From NCBI RefSeq assembly GCF_019925205.1, contig NC_083560.1:149857470-149921469 (forward strand): a stretch of DNA of 64,000 nucleotides, read 5' to 3'. This stretch comes from Metopolophium dirhodum. Lineage: Eukaryota > Arthropoda > Insecta > Hemiptera > Aphididae. The position numbers and the translations under genes are program-made. Numbering within the stretch: position 1 is the first letter of the stretch; each line of letters begins with the position of its first letter. Shown here piece after piece: positions 21,063-35,622 of the stretch. The notes under the pieces are model-generated. The model did not search any database and was not told the origin of the DNA. It worked only from the letters and a program-made list of their open reading frames with translations.

Positions 21063-21702
21063 AGAAATAACTGTATATGCCGATTAACCAATTATTATGC
21101 ACTCTACGATTTTATGCCACTGGATGCTTTCAAACCACTGCAGGGGATCTGTGTTGCTTTAGTTCTTCAACAGTAAATCAGATAGTGCATAAAGTTAGTT
21201 GTACTATTGCGTCCTTGCGTAGTCAATATATTAAATTTCCTGGAACACCAGAGGAAATAAGACGGAACCAGTTAAATTTTTACAGAAGAGCCAAGTTCCC
21301 AAGAGTCATCGGTGCTATTGACTGTACCCATGTGAAGTTGTGGCAATCACCAGGTATTTACAAAAATAATTAATACTTAAACCTGTTTTTCTTATTACTA
21401 GGTACAAGTTATTACACCCGTAGACACAATTTTCTAACAATATAAATGTAATTAATTTATTTTTATTTTTACAATTATAGTTACATTTTACATTAGTGGT
21501 CTTTCTTTCTGAATTGCAGGTGGAGAATCCGCTAGCGTTTCCGGAACCGCAAAGGATATTTTTCGTTAAACGTTCAAGCATATCGCAATGCTAATTTGGA
21601 AATAATTGATGTTGTTGCAAATGCAAATGAAATTTCAACAATAATCAGACATTTTCATAATTTATTTGTTTATTTATTATAATTTATAATTTATTATAAT
21701 AT
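21063..21702 (+). pseudogene. HARBI1-like transposase fragment, copy 3
   Basis: 640 bp. It lacks one C near the left end (ATGCCGATT), which opens a frame from an ATG at 21077 to the splice donor, and one base in exon B (CCGCTAGCG for CCGCTGAGCG), which shifts that exon's frame. Otherwise it matches copy 1. The HTH-like part, the first Asp motif and the intron are present; the later catalytic residues are absent. Confidence 0.9.
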
Positions 21703-24700
21703 ATTAACATTGTTCATTGATAGGGTACATCTTTTCAAATTAATAAAAAACATAATTTGTTGACGAATAAAATTTTAGTCAATTGCAAATACACTTATCC
21801 ACTATAAATAAACTAGGTTTTCAGAAAACTAGGGTTTAAAACCCAATAATTACGCTTATATAAAAATTTCTTAGCGTTGGGGTACATCTTTTCAAATTAA
21901 TAAAAAAAATAATTTGTTGATGAATAAAATTTTAGTCAATTGAAAATACACTTATCAACTACAAAGAAACTAGGTTTTCAGAAATCTAGAGTTTCAAACC
22001 CAATAATTACGCTTATATGAAAATTTTTTTGCGTTAGGGTACATCTTTTCAAATTAATAAAAAACATAATTTGTTGATGAATAAAACTTTAGTCAATTGT
22101 AAATACATTAGTCAGCTATAGGTAGATGAGTAGAAGGCAAAACTATAATTTAGAACTCAATTATTACGTTTATAATGACATTGTTCATTGATTGGGTAAA
22201 TCTTTTCAAATTAATAAAAAACAAAATTTGTAGATGAATTAAATTTTAGTCAATTGCAAATACACTTATCCACTGTAAATAAACTAGGTTTTCAGAAAAC
22301 TATAGTTTAAAACCCAATAATTACCATATATGAAAATTTCTTAGCGTTGGGGTACATCTTTTCAAATTAATAAAAAACATAATTTGTTGATGAATACAAT
22401 TTTAGTCAATTGCAAATACACTTATCAACTATAATGAAACTAGGTTTTCAGAAAACTAGAGTATAAAACCAAATAATTACGCTTATATGAACATTTTTTA
22501 GCGTTGGGGTAAAACTAGAATTTAGAACTCAATTATTACCTTTATATTAACATTGTTCATTGATAGGGTACATCTTTTCAAATTAATAAAAAACATAATT
22601 TGTTGATGAATTAAATTTTAGTCAATTGCAAATACAATTATCCACTATAAATAAACTATGTTTTCAGAAAACTAGAGTTTAAAACCAATAATAACGTTTA
22701 TATGAACATTTTTTAGCGTTGGGGTACATCTTTTCAAATTAATAAAAAACATAATTTTTTGATGAATAAGACTTAAGTCAATAGCTAATACATTAGTCAC
22801 CTATAGATAGATTAGTAGAAGAAATAACTAGAATTTAGAACTCAATTATTACCTTTATATTAACATTGTTCATTGGTAGGGTACATCTTTTCAAATTAAT
22901 AGAAACATAATTTGTTGATGAATAAAATTTTAGTCAATTGCAAATACACTTATCCACTATAAATAAACTAGGTTTTCAGGAAACTAGAGTTTAAAACCCA
23001 ATAATTACGCTTATATGAAAATTTTTTTGCGTTAGGGTACATCTTTTCAAATTAATAAAAAACATAATTTGTTGATGAATAAAACTTTAGTCAATTGTAA
23101 ATACATTGGTCACCTATAAATAGATTAGTAGAAGGAATAACTAGAATTTAGAACACAATAATTACGTTTATATTAACATTGTTCATTGATAGGGTAAATC
23201 TTTTCAAATTAATAAAAAACATAATTTGTTGATGAATTAAATTTTAGTCGATTGCAAATACACTTATCCACTATAAATAAACTAGGTTTTCAGAAAACTA
23301 GAGTTTAAAACACAATAATTACGCTTATATGAACATTTTTTAGCGTTGGGGTACATCTTTTCAAATTAATAAAAAACATAATTTGTTGATGAATAAAACT
23401 TTAGTCAATTGTAAATACATTAGTCAGCTATAGGTAGATGAGTAGAAGGCAAAACTATAATTTAGAACTCAATTATTACGTTTATAATGACATTGTTCAT
23501 TGATTGGGTAAATCTTTTCAAATTAATAAAAAACAAAATTTGTAGATGAATTAAATTTTAGTCAATTGCAAATACACTTATCCACTGTAAATAAACTAGG
23601 TTTTCAGAAAACTATAGTTTAAACCCAATAATTACCCTTATATGAAAATTTCTTAGCGTTGGGGTACATCTTTTCAAATTAATAAAAAACATAATTTGTT
23701 GATGAATACAATTTTAGTCAATTGCAAATACACTTATCAACTATAATGAAACTAGGTTTTCAGAAAACTAGAGTATAAAACCAAATAATTACGCTTATAT
23801 GAACATTTTTTAGCGTTGGGGTAAAACTAGAATTTAGAACTCAATTATTACCTTTATATTAACATTGTTCATTGATAGGGTACATCTTTTCAAATTAATA
23901 AAAAACATAATTTGTTGATGAATTAAATTTTAGTCAATTGCAAATACACTTATCCACTATAAATAAACTATGTTTTCAGAAAACTAGAGTTTATAATCAA
24001 TAATAACGTTTATATGAACATTTTTTAGCGTTGGGGTACATCTTTTCAAATTAATAAAAAACATAATTTTTTGATGAATAAGACTTAAGTCAATAGCTAA
24101 TACATTAGTCACCTATAGATAGATTAGTAGAAGAAATAACTAGAATTTAGAACTCAATAATTACGTTTATATTAACATTGTTCATTGATAGGGTACATCT
24201 TTTCAAATTAATAAATAACATAATTTGTTGCTGAATAAGACTTAAGTCAATTGCTAATACATTAGTCACCTATAGATAGATTAGTAGAAGAAATAACTAG
24301 AATTTAGAACTCAATTATTACCTTTATATTAACATTGTTCATTGGTAGGGTACATCTTTTCAAATTAATAGAAACATAATTTGTTGATGAATAAAATTTT
24401 AGTCAATTGCAAATACACTTATCCACTATAAATAAACTAGGTTTTCAGGAAACTAGAGTTTAAAACCCAATAATTACGCTTATATGAAAATTTCTTAGCG
24501 TTGGGGTACATCTTTTCAAATTAATAAAAAACATAATTTGTTGATGAATAAGACTTTAGTCAATTGCTAATACATTAGTCACCTATAGATAAATTAGTAG
24601 AAGGAATAACTAGAATTTAGAACTCAATAATTACGTTTATATTAACATTGTTCATTGATAGGGTACATCTTTTCAAATTAATAAAAAACATAATTTGTTG

Positions 24701-25716
24701 ATGAATAAAATTTTAGTCAATTGAAAATACACTTATCAACTACAAAGAAACTAGGTTTTCAGAAATCTAGAGTTTCAAACCCAATAATTACGCTTATATG
24801 AAAATTTTTTTGCGTTAGGGTACATCTTTTCAAATTAATAATAAACATAATTTGTTGATGAATAAAACTTTAGTCAATTGTAAATACATTGGTCACCTAT
24901 AAATAGATTAGTAGAAGGAATAACTAGAATTTAGAACACAATAATTACGTTTATATTAACATTGTTCATTGATAGGGTAAATCTTTTCAAATTAATAAAA
25001 AACATAATTTGTTGATGAATTAAATTTTAGTCAATTGCAAATACACTTGTCCACTATAAATAAACTAGGTTTTCAGAAAACTAGAGTTTAAAACCCAATA
25101 ATGACGCTTATATGAACATTTTTTAGCGTTGGGGTACATCATTTCAAATTAATAAAAAACATAATTTGTTGATGAATAAAACTTTAGCCAATTGTAAATA
25201 CATTAGTCAGCTATAGGTAGATGAGTAGAAGGCAAAACTATAATTTAGAACTCAATTATTACGTTTATAATGACATTGTTCATTGATAGGGTAAATCTTT
25301 TCAAATTAATAAAAAACAAAATTTGTAGATGAATTAAATTTTAGTCAATTGCAAATACACTTATCCACTATAAATAAACTAGGTTTTCAGAAAACTAGAG
25401 TTTAAAACCCAATAATTACGCTTATGTGAAAATTTCTTAGCGTTGGGGTACATCTTTTCAAATTAATAAAAAACATAATTTGTTGATGAATACAATTTTA
25501 GTCAATTGCGAATACACTTATCCACTATAAATAAACTAGGTTTTCAGAAAACTAGAGTTTAAAACCCAATAATTACGCTTTTTTGAAAATTTCTTAGCGT
25601 TGGGGTAAAACTAGAATTTAGAACTCAATTATTACCTTTATATTAACATTGTTCATTTATAGGGTACATCTTTTCAAATTAATAAAAACATAATTTGTTG
25701 ATGAATAAAATTTTAG
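21703..25716. repeat. 157-bp satellite block between Harbinger copies 3 and 4
   Basis: 4014 bp of A/B monomers with no gene. The order of variants largely repeats that of the previous block with extra units added, as expected from unequal exchange. Confidence 0.94.
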
Positions 25717-26357
25717 AGAAATAACTGTATATGCCGATTAACCAATTATTATGCACTCTACGATTTTATGCCACTGGATGCTTTCAAACCACTGCAGGGG
25801 ATCTGTGTTGCTTTAGTTCTTCAACAGTAAATCGGATAGTGGATAAAGTTAGTTGTACTATTGCGTCCTTGCGTAGTCAATATATTAAATTTCCTGGAAC
25901 ACCAGAGGAAATAAGACGGAACCAGTTAAATTTTTACAGAAGAGCCAAGTTCCCAAGAGTCATCGGTGCTATTGACTGTACCCATGTGAAGTTGTGGCAA
26001 TCACCAGGTATTTACAAAAATAATTAATACTTAAACCTGTTTTTCTTATTACTAGGTACAAGTTATTACACCCGTAGACACAATTTTCTAACAATATAAA
26101 TGTAATTAATTTATTTTTATTTTTACAATTATAGTTACATTTTACATTAGTGGTCTTTCTTTCTGAATTGCAGGTGGAGAATCCGCTGAGCGTTTCCGGA
26201 ACCGCAAAGGATATTTTTCGTTAAACGTTCAAGCATATCGCAATGCTAATTTGGAAATAATTGATGTTGTTGCAAATGCAAATGAAATTTCAACAATAAT
26301 CAGACATTTTCATAATTTATTTGTTTATTTATTATAATTTATAATTTATTATAATAT
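25717..26357 (+). pseudogene. HARBI1-like transposase fragment, copy 4
   Basis: 641 bp. It shares the single-C deletion of copy 3 (frame from ATG 25731) but has an intact exon B. The substitution GTGGATAAA (VDKV) replaces GTGCATAAA (VHKV). It shares ancestry with copy 3 and has the same truncation after IIDVVA. Confidence 0.9.
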
Positions 26358-29300
26358 ATTAACATTGTTCATTGATAGGGTACATCTTTTCAAATTAATA
26401 AAAAACATAATTTGTTGACGAATAAAATTTTAGTCAATTGCAAATACACTTATCCACTATAAATAAACTAGGTTTTCAGAAAACTAGGGTTTAAAACCCA
26501 ATAATTACGCTTATATAAAAATTTCTTAGCGTTGGGGTACATCTTTTCAAATTAATAAAAAAAATAATTTGTTGATGAATAAAATTTTAGTCAATTGAAA
26601 ATACACTTATCAACTACAAAGAAACTAGGTTTTCAGAAATCTAGAGTTTCAAACCCAATAATTACGCTTATATGAAAATTTTTTTGCGTTAGGGTACATC
26701 TTTTCAAATTAATAAAAAACATAATTTGTTGATGAATAAAACTTTAGTCAATTGTAAATACATTGGTCACCTATAAATAGATTAGTAGAAGGAATAACTA
26801 GAATTTAGAACACAATAATTACGTTTATATTAACATTGTTCATTGATAGGGTAAATCTTTTCAAATTAATAAAAAACATAATTTGTTGATGAATTAAATT
26901 TTAGTCGATTGCAAATACACTTATCCACTATAAATAAACTAGGTTTTCAGAAAACTAGAGTTTAAAACACAATAATTACGCTTATATGAACATTTTTTAG
27001 CGTTGGGGTACATCTTTTCAAATTAATAAAAAACATAATTTGTTGATGAATAAAACTTTAGTCAATTGTAAATACATTGGTCACCTATAAATAGATTAGT
27101 AGAAGGAATAACTAGAATTTAGAACACAATAATTACGTTTATATTAACATTGTTCATTGATAGGGTAAATCTTTTCAAATTAATAAAAAACATAATTTGT
27201 TGATGAATAAAACTTTAGTCAATTGTAAATACATTAGTCAGCTATAGGTAGATGAGTAGAAGGCAAAACTATAATTTAGAACTCAATTATTACGTTTATA
27301 ATGACATTGTTCATTGATAGGGTAAATCTTTTCAAATTAATAAAAAACAAAATTTGTAGATGAATTAAATTTTAGTCAATTGCAAATACACTTATCCACT
27401 GTAAATAAACTAGGTTTTCAGAAAACTATAGTTTAAACCCAATAATTACCCTAATATGAAAATTTCTTAGCGTTGGGGTACATCTTTTCAAATTAATAAA
27501 AAACATAATTTGTTGATGAATACAATTTTAGTCAATTGCAAATACACTTATCAACTATAATGAAACTAGGTTTTCAGAAAACTAGAGTATAAAACCAAAT
27601 AATTACGCTTATATGAACATTTTTTAGCGTTGGGGTAAAACTAGAATTTAGAACTCAATTATTACCTTTATATTAACATTGTTCATTGATAGGGTACATC
27701 TTTTCAAATTAATAAAAAACATAATTTGTTGATGAATTAAATTTTAGTCAATTGCAAATACACTTATCCACTATAAATAAACTATGTTTTCAGAAAACTA
27801 GACTTTAAAACCAATAATAACGTTTATATGAACATTTTTTAGCGTTGGGGTACATCTTTTCAAATTAATAAAAAACATAATTTTTTGATGAATAAGACTT
27901 AAGTCAATGGCTAATACATTAGTCACCTATAGATAGATTAGTAGAAGAAATAACTAGAATTTAGAACTCAATTATTACGTTTATAATGACATTGTTCATT
28001 GATAGGGTAAATCTTTTCAAATTAATAAAAAACATAATTTGTTGATGAATTAAATTTAAGTCAGTTGCAAAGACACTTGTCCACTATAAATAAACTAGGT
28101 TTTCAGAAAACTAGAGTTTAAAACCCAATAATGACGCTTATATGAACATTTTTTAGCGTTGGGGTACATCATTTCAAATTAATAAAAAACATAATTTGTT
28201 GATGAATAAAACTTTAGTCAATTGTAAATACATTAGTCAGCTATAGGTAGATGAGTAGAAGGCAAAACTATAATTTAGAACTCAATTATTTCGTTTATAA
28301 TGACATTGTTCATTGATAGGTTAAATCTTTTCAAATTAATAAAAAACAAAATTTGTAGATGAATTAAATTTAAGTCAATTGCAAATACACTTATCCACTA
28401 TAAATAAACTATGTTTTCAGAAAACTAGAGTTTAAAACCCAATAATTACGTTTATATGAACATTTTTTAGCGTTGGGGTACATCTTTTCAAATTAATAAA
28501 AAACATAATTTTTTGATGAATAAGACTTAAGTCAATAGCTAATACATTAGTCACCTATAGATAGATTAGTAGAAGAAATAACTAGAATTTAGAACTCAAT
28601 AATTACGTTTATATTAACATTGTTCATTGATAGGGTACATCTTTTCAAATTAATAAATAACATAATTTGTTGATGAATAAAATTTTAGTCAATTGCAAAT
28701 ACACTTATCAACTACAAAGAAACTAGGTTTTCAGAAATCTAGAGTTTCAAACCCAATAATTACGCTTATATGAAAATTTTTTTGCGTTAGGGTACATCTT
28801 TTCAAATTAATAAAAAACATAATTTGTTGATGAATAAGACTTTAGTCAATTGCTAATACATTAGTCACCTATTGATAGATTAGTAGAAGGAATAACTAGA
28901 ATTTAGAACTCAATAATTACGTTTATATTAACATTGTTCATTGATAGGGTAAATCTTTTCAAATTAATAAAAAACAAAATTTGTAGATGAATTAAATTTT
29001 AGTCAATTGCAAATACACTTATCCACTGTAAATAAACTAGGTTTTCAGAAAACTATAGTTTAAACCCAATAATTACCCTTATATGAAAATTTCTTAGCGT
29101 TGGGGTACATCTTTTCAAATTAATAAAAAACATAATTTGTTGATGAATAAGACTTTAGTCAATTGCTAATACATTAGTCACCTATAGATGGATTAGTAGA
29201 AGAAAAAACTAGAATTTAGAACTCAATTATTAACTTTATATTAACATTGTTCATTGGTAGGGTACATCTTTTCAAATTAATAGAAACATAATTTGTTGAT

Positions 29301-32300
29301 GAATAAAATATTAGTCAATTGCAAATACACTTATCCACTATAAATAAACTAGGTTTTCAGGAAACTAGAGTTTAAAACCCAATAATTACGCTTATATGAA
29401 AATTTCTTAGCGTTGGGGTACATCTTTTCAAATTAATAAAAAACATAATTTGTTGATGAATAAAATTTTAGTCAATTGAAAATACACTTATCAACTACAA
29501 AGAAACTAGGTTTTCAGAAATCTAGAGTTTCAAACCCAATAATTACGCTTATATGAAAATTTTTTTGCGTTAGGGTACATCTTTTCAAATTAATAAAAAA
29601 CATAATTTGTTGATGAATAAAACTTTAGTCAATTGTAAATACATTGGTCACCTATAAATAGATTAGTAGAAGGAATAACTAGAATTTAGAACACAATAAT
29701 TACGTTTATATTAACATTGTTCATTGATAGGGTAAATCTTTTCAAATTAATAAAAAACATAATTTGTTGATGAATTAAATTTTAGTCAATTGCAAATACA
29801 CTTATCCACTATAAATAAACTAGGTTTTCAGAAAACTAGAGTTTAAAACACAATAATTACGCTTATATGAACATTTTTTAGCGTTGGGGTACATCTTTTC
29901 AAATTAATAAAAAACATAATTTGTTGATGAATAAAACTTTAGTCAATTGTAAATACATTGGTCACCTATAAATAGATTAGTAGAAGGAATAACTAGAATT
30001 TAGAACACAATAATTACGTTTATATTAACATTGTTCATTGATAGGGTAAATCTTTTCAAATTAATAAAAAACATAATTTGTTGATGAATAAAACTTTAGT
30101 CAATTGTAAATACATTAGTCAGCTATAGGTAGATGAGTAGAAGGCAAAACTATAATTTAGAACTCAATTATTACGTTTATAATGACATTGTTCATTGATA
30201 GGGTAAATCTTTTCAAATTAATAAAAAACAAAATTTGTAGATGAATTAAATTTTAGTCAATTGCAAATACACTTATCCACTGTAAATAAACTAGGTTTTC
30301 AGAAAACTATAGTTTAAACCCAATAATTACCCTAATATGAAAATTTCTTAGCGTTGGGGTACATCTTTTCAAATTAATAAAAAACATAATTTGTTGATGA
30401 ATACAATTTTAGTCAATTGCAAATACACTTATCAACTATAATGAAACTAGGTTTTCAGAAAACTAGAGTATAAAACCAAATAATTACGCTTATATGAACA
30501 TTTTTTAGCGTTGGGGTAAAACTAGAATTTAGAACTCAATTATTACCTTTATATTAACATTGTTCATTGATAGGGTACATCTTTTCAAATTAATAAAAAA
30601 CATAATTTGTTGATGAATTAAATTTTAGTCAATTGCAAATACACTTATCCACTATAAATAAACTATGTTTTCAGAAAACTAGACTTTAAAACCAATAATA
30701 ACGTTTATATGAACATTTTTTAGCGTTGGGGTACATCTTTTCAAATTAATAAAAAACATAATTTTTTGATGAATAAGACTTAAGTCAATGGCTAATACAT
30801 TAGTCACCTATAGATAGATTAGTAGAAGAAATAACTAGAATTTAGAACTCAATTATTACGTTTATAATGACATTGTTCATTGATAGGGTAAATCTTTTCA
30901 AATTAATAAAAAACATAATTTGTTGATGAATTAAATTTAAGTCAGTTGCAAAGACACTTGTCCACTATAAATAAACTAGGTTTTCAGAAAACTAGAGTTT
31001 AAAACCCAATAATGACGCTTATATGAACATTTTTTAGCGTTGGGGTACATCATTTCAAATTAATAAAAAACATAATTTGTTGATGAATAAAACTTTAGTC
31101 AATTGTAAATACATTAGTCAGCTATAGGTAGATGAGTAGAAGGCAAAACTATAATTTAGAACTCAATTATTTCGTTTATAATGACATTGTTCATTGATAG
31201 GTTAAATCTTTTCAAATTAATAAAAAACAAAATTTGTAGATGAATTAAATTTAAGTCAATTGCAAATACACTTATCCACTATAAATAAACTATGTTTTCA
31301 GAAAACTAGAGTTTAAAACCCAATAATTACGTTTATATGAACATTTTTTAGCGTTGGGGTACATCTTTTCAAATTAATAAAAAACATAATTTTTTGATGA
31401 ATAAGACTTAAGTCAATAGCTAATACATTAGTCACCTATAGATAGATTAGTAGAAGAAATAACTAGAATTTAGAACTCAATAATTACGTTTATATTAACA
31501 TTGTTCATTGATAGGGTACATCTTTTCAAATTAATAAATAACATAATTTGTTGATGAATAAAATTTTAGTCAATTGCAAATACACTTATCAACTACAAAG
31601 AAACTAGGTTTTCAGAAATCTAGAGTTTCAAACCCAATAATTACGCTTATATGAAAATTTTTTTGCGTTAGGGTACATCTTTTCAAATTAATAAAAAACA
31701 TAATTTGTTGATGAATAAGACTTTAGTCAATTGCTAATACATTAGTCACCTATTGATAGATTAGTAGAAGGAATAACTAGAATTTAGAACTCAATAATTA
31801 CGTTTATATTAACATTGTTCATTGATAGGGTAAATCTTTTCAAATTAATAAAAAACAAAATTTGTAGATGAATTAAATTTTAGTCAATTGCAAATACACT
31901 TATCCACTGTAAATAAACTAGGTTTTCAGAAAACTATAGTTTAAACCCAATAATTACCCTTATATGAAAATTTCTTAGCGTTGGGGTACATCTTTTCAAA
32001 TTAATAAAAAACATAATTTGTTGATGAATAAGACTTTAGTCAATTGCTAATACATTAGTCACCTATAGATGGATTAGTAGAAGAAAAAACTAGAATTTAG
32101 AACTCAATTATTAACTTTATATTAACATTGTTCATTGGTAGGGTACATCTTTTCAAATTAATAGAAACATAATTTGTTGATGAATAAAATATTAGTCAAT
32201 TGCAAATACACTTATCCACTATAAATAAACTAGGTTTTCAGGAAACTAGAGTTTAAAACCCAATAATTACGCTTATATGAAAATTTCTTAGCGTTGGGGT

Positions 32301-34980
32301 ACATCTTTTCAAATTAATAAAAAACATAATTTGTTGATGAATAAAATTTTAGTCAATTGAAAATACACTTATCAACTACAAAGAAACTAGGTTTTCAGAA
32401 ATCTAGAGTTTCAAACCCAATAATTACGCTTATATGAAAATTTTTTTGCGTTAGGGTACATCTTTTCAAATTAATAAAAAACATAATTTGTTGATGAATA
32501 AAACTTTAGTCAATTGTAAATACATTGGTCACCTATAAATAGATTAGTAGAAGGAATAACTAGAATTTAGAACACAATAATTACGTTTATATTAACATTG
32601 TTCATTGATAGGGTAAATCTTTTCAAATTAATAAAAAACATAATTTGTTGATGAATTAAATTTTAGTCAATTGCAAATACACTTATCCACTATAAATAAA
32701 CTAGGTTTTCAGAAAACTAGAGTTTAAAACACAATAATTACGCTTATATGAACATTTTTTAGCGTTGGGGTACATCTTTTCAAATTAATAAAAAACATAA
32801 TTTGTTGATGAATAAAACTTTAGTCAATTGTAAATACATTAGTCAGCTATAGGTAGATGAGTAGAAGGCAAAACTATAATTTAGAACTCAATTTTTACGT
32901 TTATAATGACATTGTTCATTGATAGGGTAAATCTTTTCAAATTAATAAAAAACATAATTTGTTGATGAATTAAATTTTAGTCAATTGCAAATACACTTAT
33001 CCACTATAAATAAACTATGTTTTCAGAAAACTAGAGTTTAAAACCCAATAATTACGTTTATATGAACATTTTTTAGCGTTGGGGTACATCTTTTCAAATT
33101 AATAAAAAACATAATTTTTTGATGAATAAGACTTAAGTCAATAGCTAATACATTAGTCACCTATAGATAGATTAGTAGAAGAAATAACTAGAATTTAGAA
33201 CTCAATAATTACGTTTATATTAACATTGTTCATTGATAGGGTACATCTTTTCAAATTAATAAAAAACATAATTTGTTGATGAATACAATTTTAGTCAATT
33301 GCAAATACACTTATCAACTATAATGAAACTAGGTTTTCAAAAAACTAGAGTATAAAACCAAATAATTACGCTTATATGAACATTTTTTAGCGTTGGGGTA
33401 AAACTAGAATTTAGAACTCAATTATTACCTTTATATTAACATTGTTCATTGATAGGGTACATCTTTTCAAATTAATAAAAAACATAATTTGTTGATGAAT
33501 AAAATTTTAGTCAATTGAAAATACACTTATCAACTACAAAGAAACTAGGTTTTCAGAAATCTAGAGTTTCAAACCCAATAATTACGCTTATATGAAAATT
33601 TTTTTGCGTTAGGGTACATCTTTTCAAATTAATAATAAACATAATTTGTTGATGAATAAAACTTTAGTCAATTGTAAATACATTGGTCACCTATAAATAG
33701 ATTAGTAGAAGGAATAACTAGAATTTAGAACACAATAATTACGTTTATATTAACATTGTTCATTGATAGGGTAAATCTTTTCAAATTAATAAAAAACATA
33801 ATTTGTTGATGAATTAAATTTTAGTCAATTGCAAATACACTTGTCCACTATAAATAAACTAGTTTTTCAGAAAACTAGAGTTTAAAACCCAATAATGACG
33901 CTTATATGAACATTTTTTAGCGTTGGGGTACGTCATTTCAAATTAATAAAAAACATAATTTGTTGATGAATAAAACTTTAGTCAATTGTAAATACATTAG
34001 TCAGCTATAGGTAGATGAGTAGAAGGCAAAACTATAATTTAGAACTCAATTATTACGTTTATAATGACATTGTTCATTGATAGGGTAAATCTTTTCAAAT
34101 TAATAAAAAACAAAATTTGTAGATGAATTAAATTTTAGTCAATTGCAAATACACTTATCCACTATAAATAAACTACGTTTTCAGAAAACTAGAGTTTAAA
34201 ACCCAATAATTACGTTTATATGAACATTTTTTAGCGTTGGGGTACATCTTTTCAAATTAATAAAAAACATAATTTGTTGATGAATAGAACTTTAGTCAAT
34301 AGCTAATACATTAGTCACCTATAGATAGATTAGTAGAAGAAATAACTAGATTTTAGAACTCAATAATTACGTTTATATTAACATTGTTCATTGAGAGGGT
34401 ACATCATTTCAAATTAATAAATAACATAATTTGTTGTTGAATAAGACTTAAATCAATTGCAAATACATTAGTCACCTATAGATGGATTAGTAGAAGAAAA
34501 AACTAGAATTTAGAACTCAATTATTACCTTTATATTAACATTGTTCATTGGTAGGGTACATCTTTTTAAATTAATAAAAACATAATTTGTTGATGAATAA
34601 AATTTTAGTCAATTGCAAATACACTTATCCACTATAAATAAACTAGGTTTTCAGAAAACTAGAGTTTAAAACCCAATAATTACGCTTATGTGAAAATTTC
34701 TTAGCGTTGGGGTACATCTTTTCAAATTAATAAAAAACATAATTTGTTGATGAGTACAATTTTAGTCAATTGCGAATACACTTATCCACTATAAATAAAC
34801 TAGGTTTTCAGAAAACTAGAGTTTAAAACCCAATAATTACGCTTTTTTGAAAATTTCTTAGCGTTGGGGTAAAACTAGAATTTAGAACTCAATTATTACC
34901 TTTATATTAACATTGTTCATTTATAGGGTACATCTTTTCAAATTAATAAAAACATAATTTGTTGATGAATAAAATTTTAG
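26358..34980. repeat. 157-bp satellite block between Harbinger copies 4 and 5, with a 2881-bp tandem duplication
   Basis: 8623 bp, the longest stretch without a Harbinger fragment. Inside it about 26.6-29.5 kb is repeated at about 29.5-32.4 kb with a constant 2881-bp offset. Private variants occur in both copies: GTCAATGGCTAATAC at 27903 and 30784, CACCTATTGATAG at 28867 and 31748, and ATTATTAACTTTAT near 29226 and 32107. 2881 bp is about 18 monomers plus one shortened junction. No gene. Confidence 0.93.
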
Positions 34981-35622
34981 AGAAATAACTGTATATGCCC
35001 GATTAACCAATTATTATGCACTCTACGATTTTATGCCACTGGATGCTTTCAAACCACTGCAGGGGATCTGTGTGGCTTTAGTTCTTCAACAGTAAATCGG
35101 ATAGTGCATAAAGTTAGTTGTACTATTGCGTCCTTGCGTAGTCAATATATTAAATTTCCTGGAACACCAGAGGAAATAAGACGGAACCAGTTAAATTTTT
35201 ACAGAAGAGCCAAGTTCCCAAGAGTCATCGGTGCTATTGACTGTACCCATGTGAAGTTGTGGCAATCACCAGGTATTTACAAAAATAATTAATACTTAAA
35301 CCTGTTTTTCTTCTTACTAGGTACAAGTTATTACACCCGTAGACACAATTTTCTAACAATATAAATGTAATTAATTTATTTTTATTTTTACAATTATAGT
35401 TACATTTTACATTAGTGGTCTTTCTTTCTGAATTGCAGGTGGAGATTCCGCTGAGCGTTTCCGGAACCGCAAAGGATATTTGTCGTTAAACGTTCAAGCA
35501 TATCGCAATGCTAATTTGGAAATAATTGATGTTGTTGCAAATGCAAATGAAATTTCAACAATAATCAGACATTTTCATAATTTATTTGTTTATTTATTAT
35601 AATTTATAATTTATTATAATAT
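34981..35622 (+). pseudogene. HARBI1-like transposase fragment, copy 5
   Basis: 642 bp with the three-C left end (as copies 1 and 2), the intron, and exon B with GGAGATTCC in place of GGAGAATCC (Glu to Asp). Like copy 1 it has TTTGTCGTT in exon B rather than TTTTTCGTT. Truncated after IIDVVA. Confidence 0.9.
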
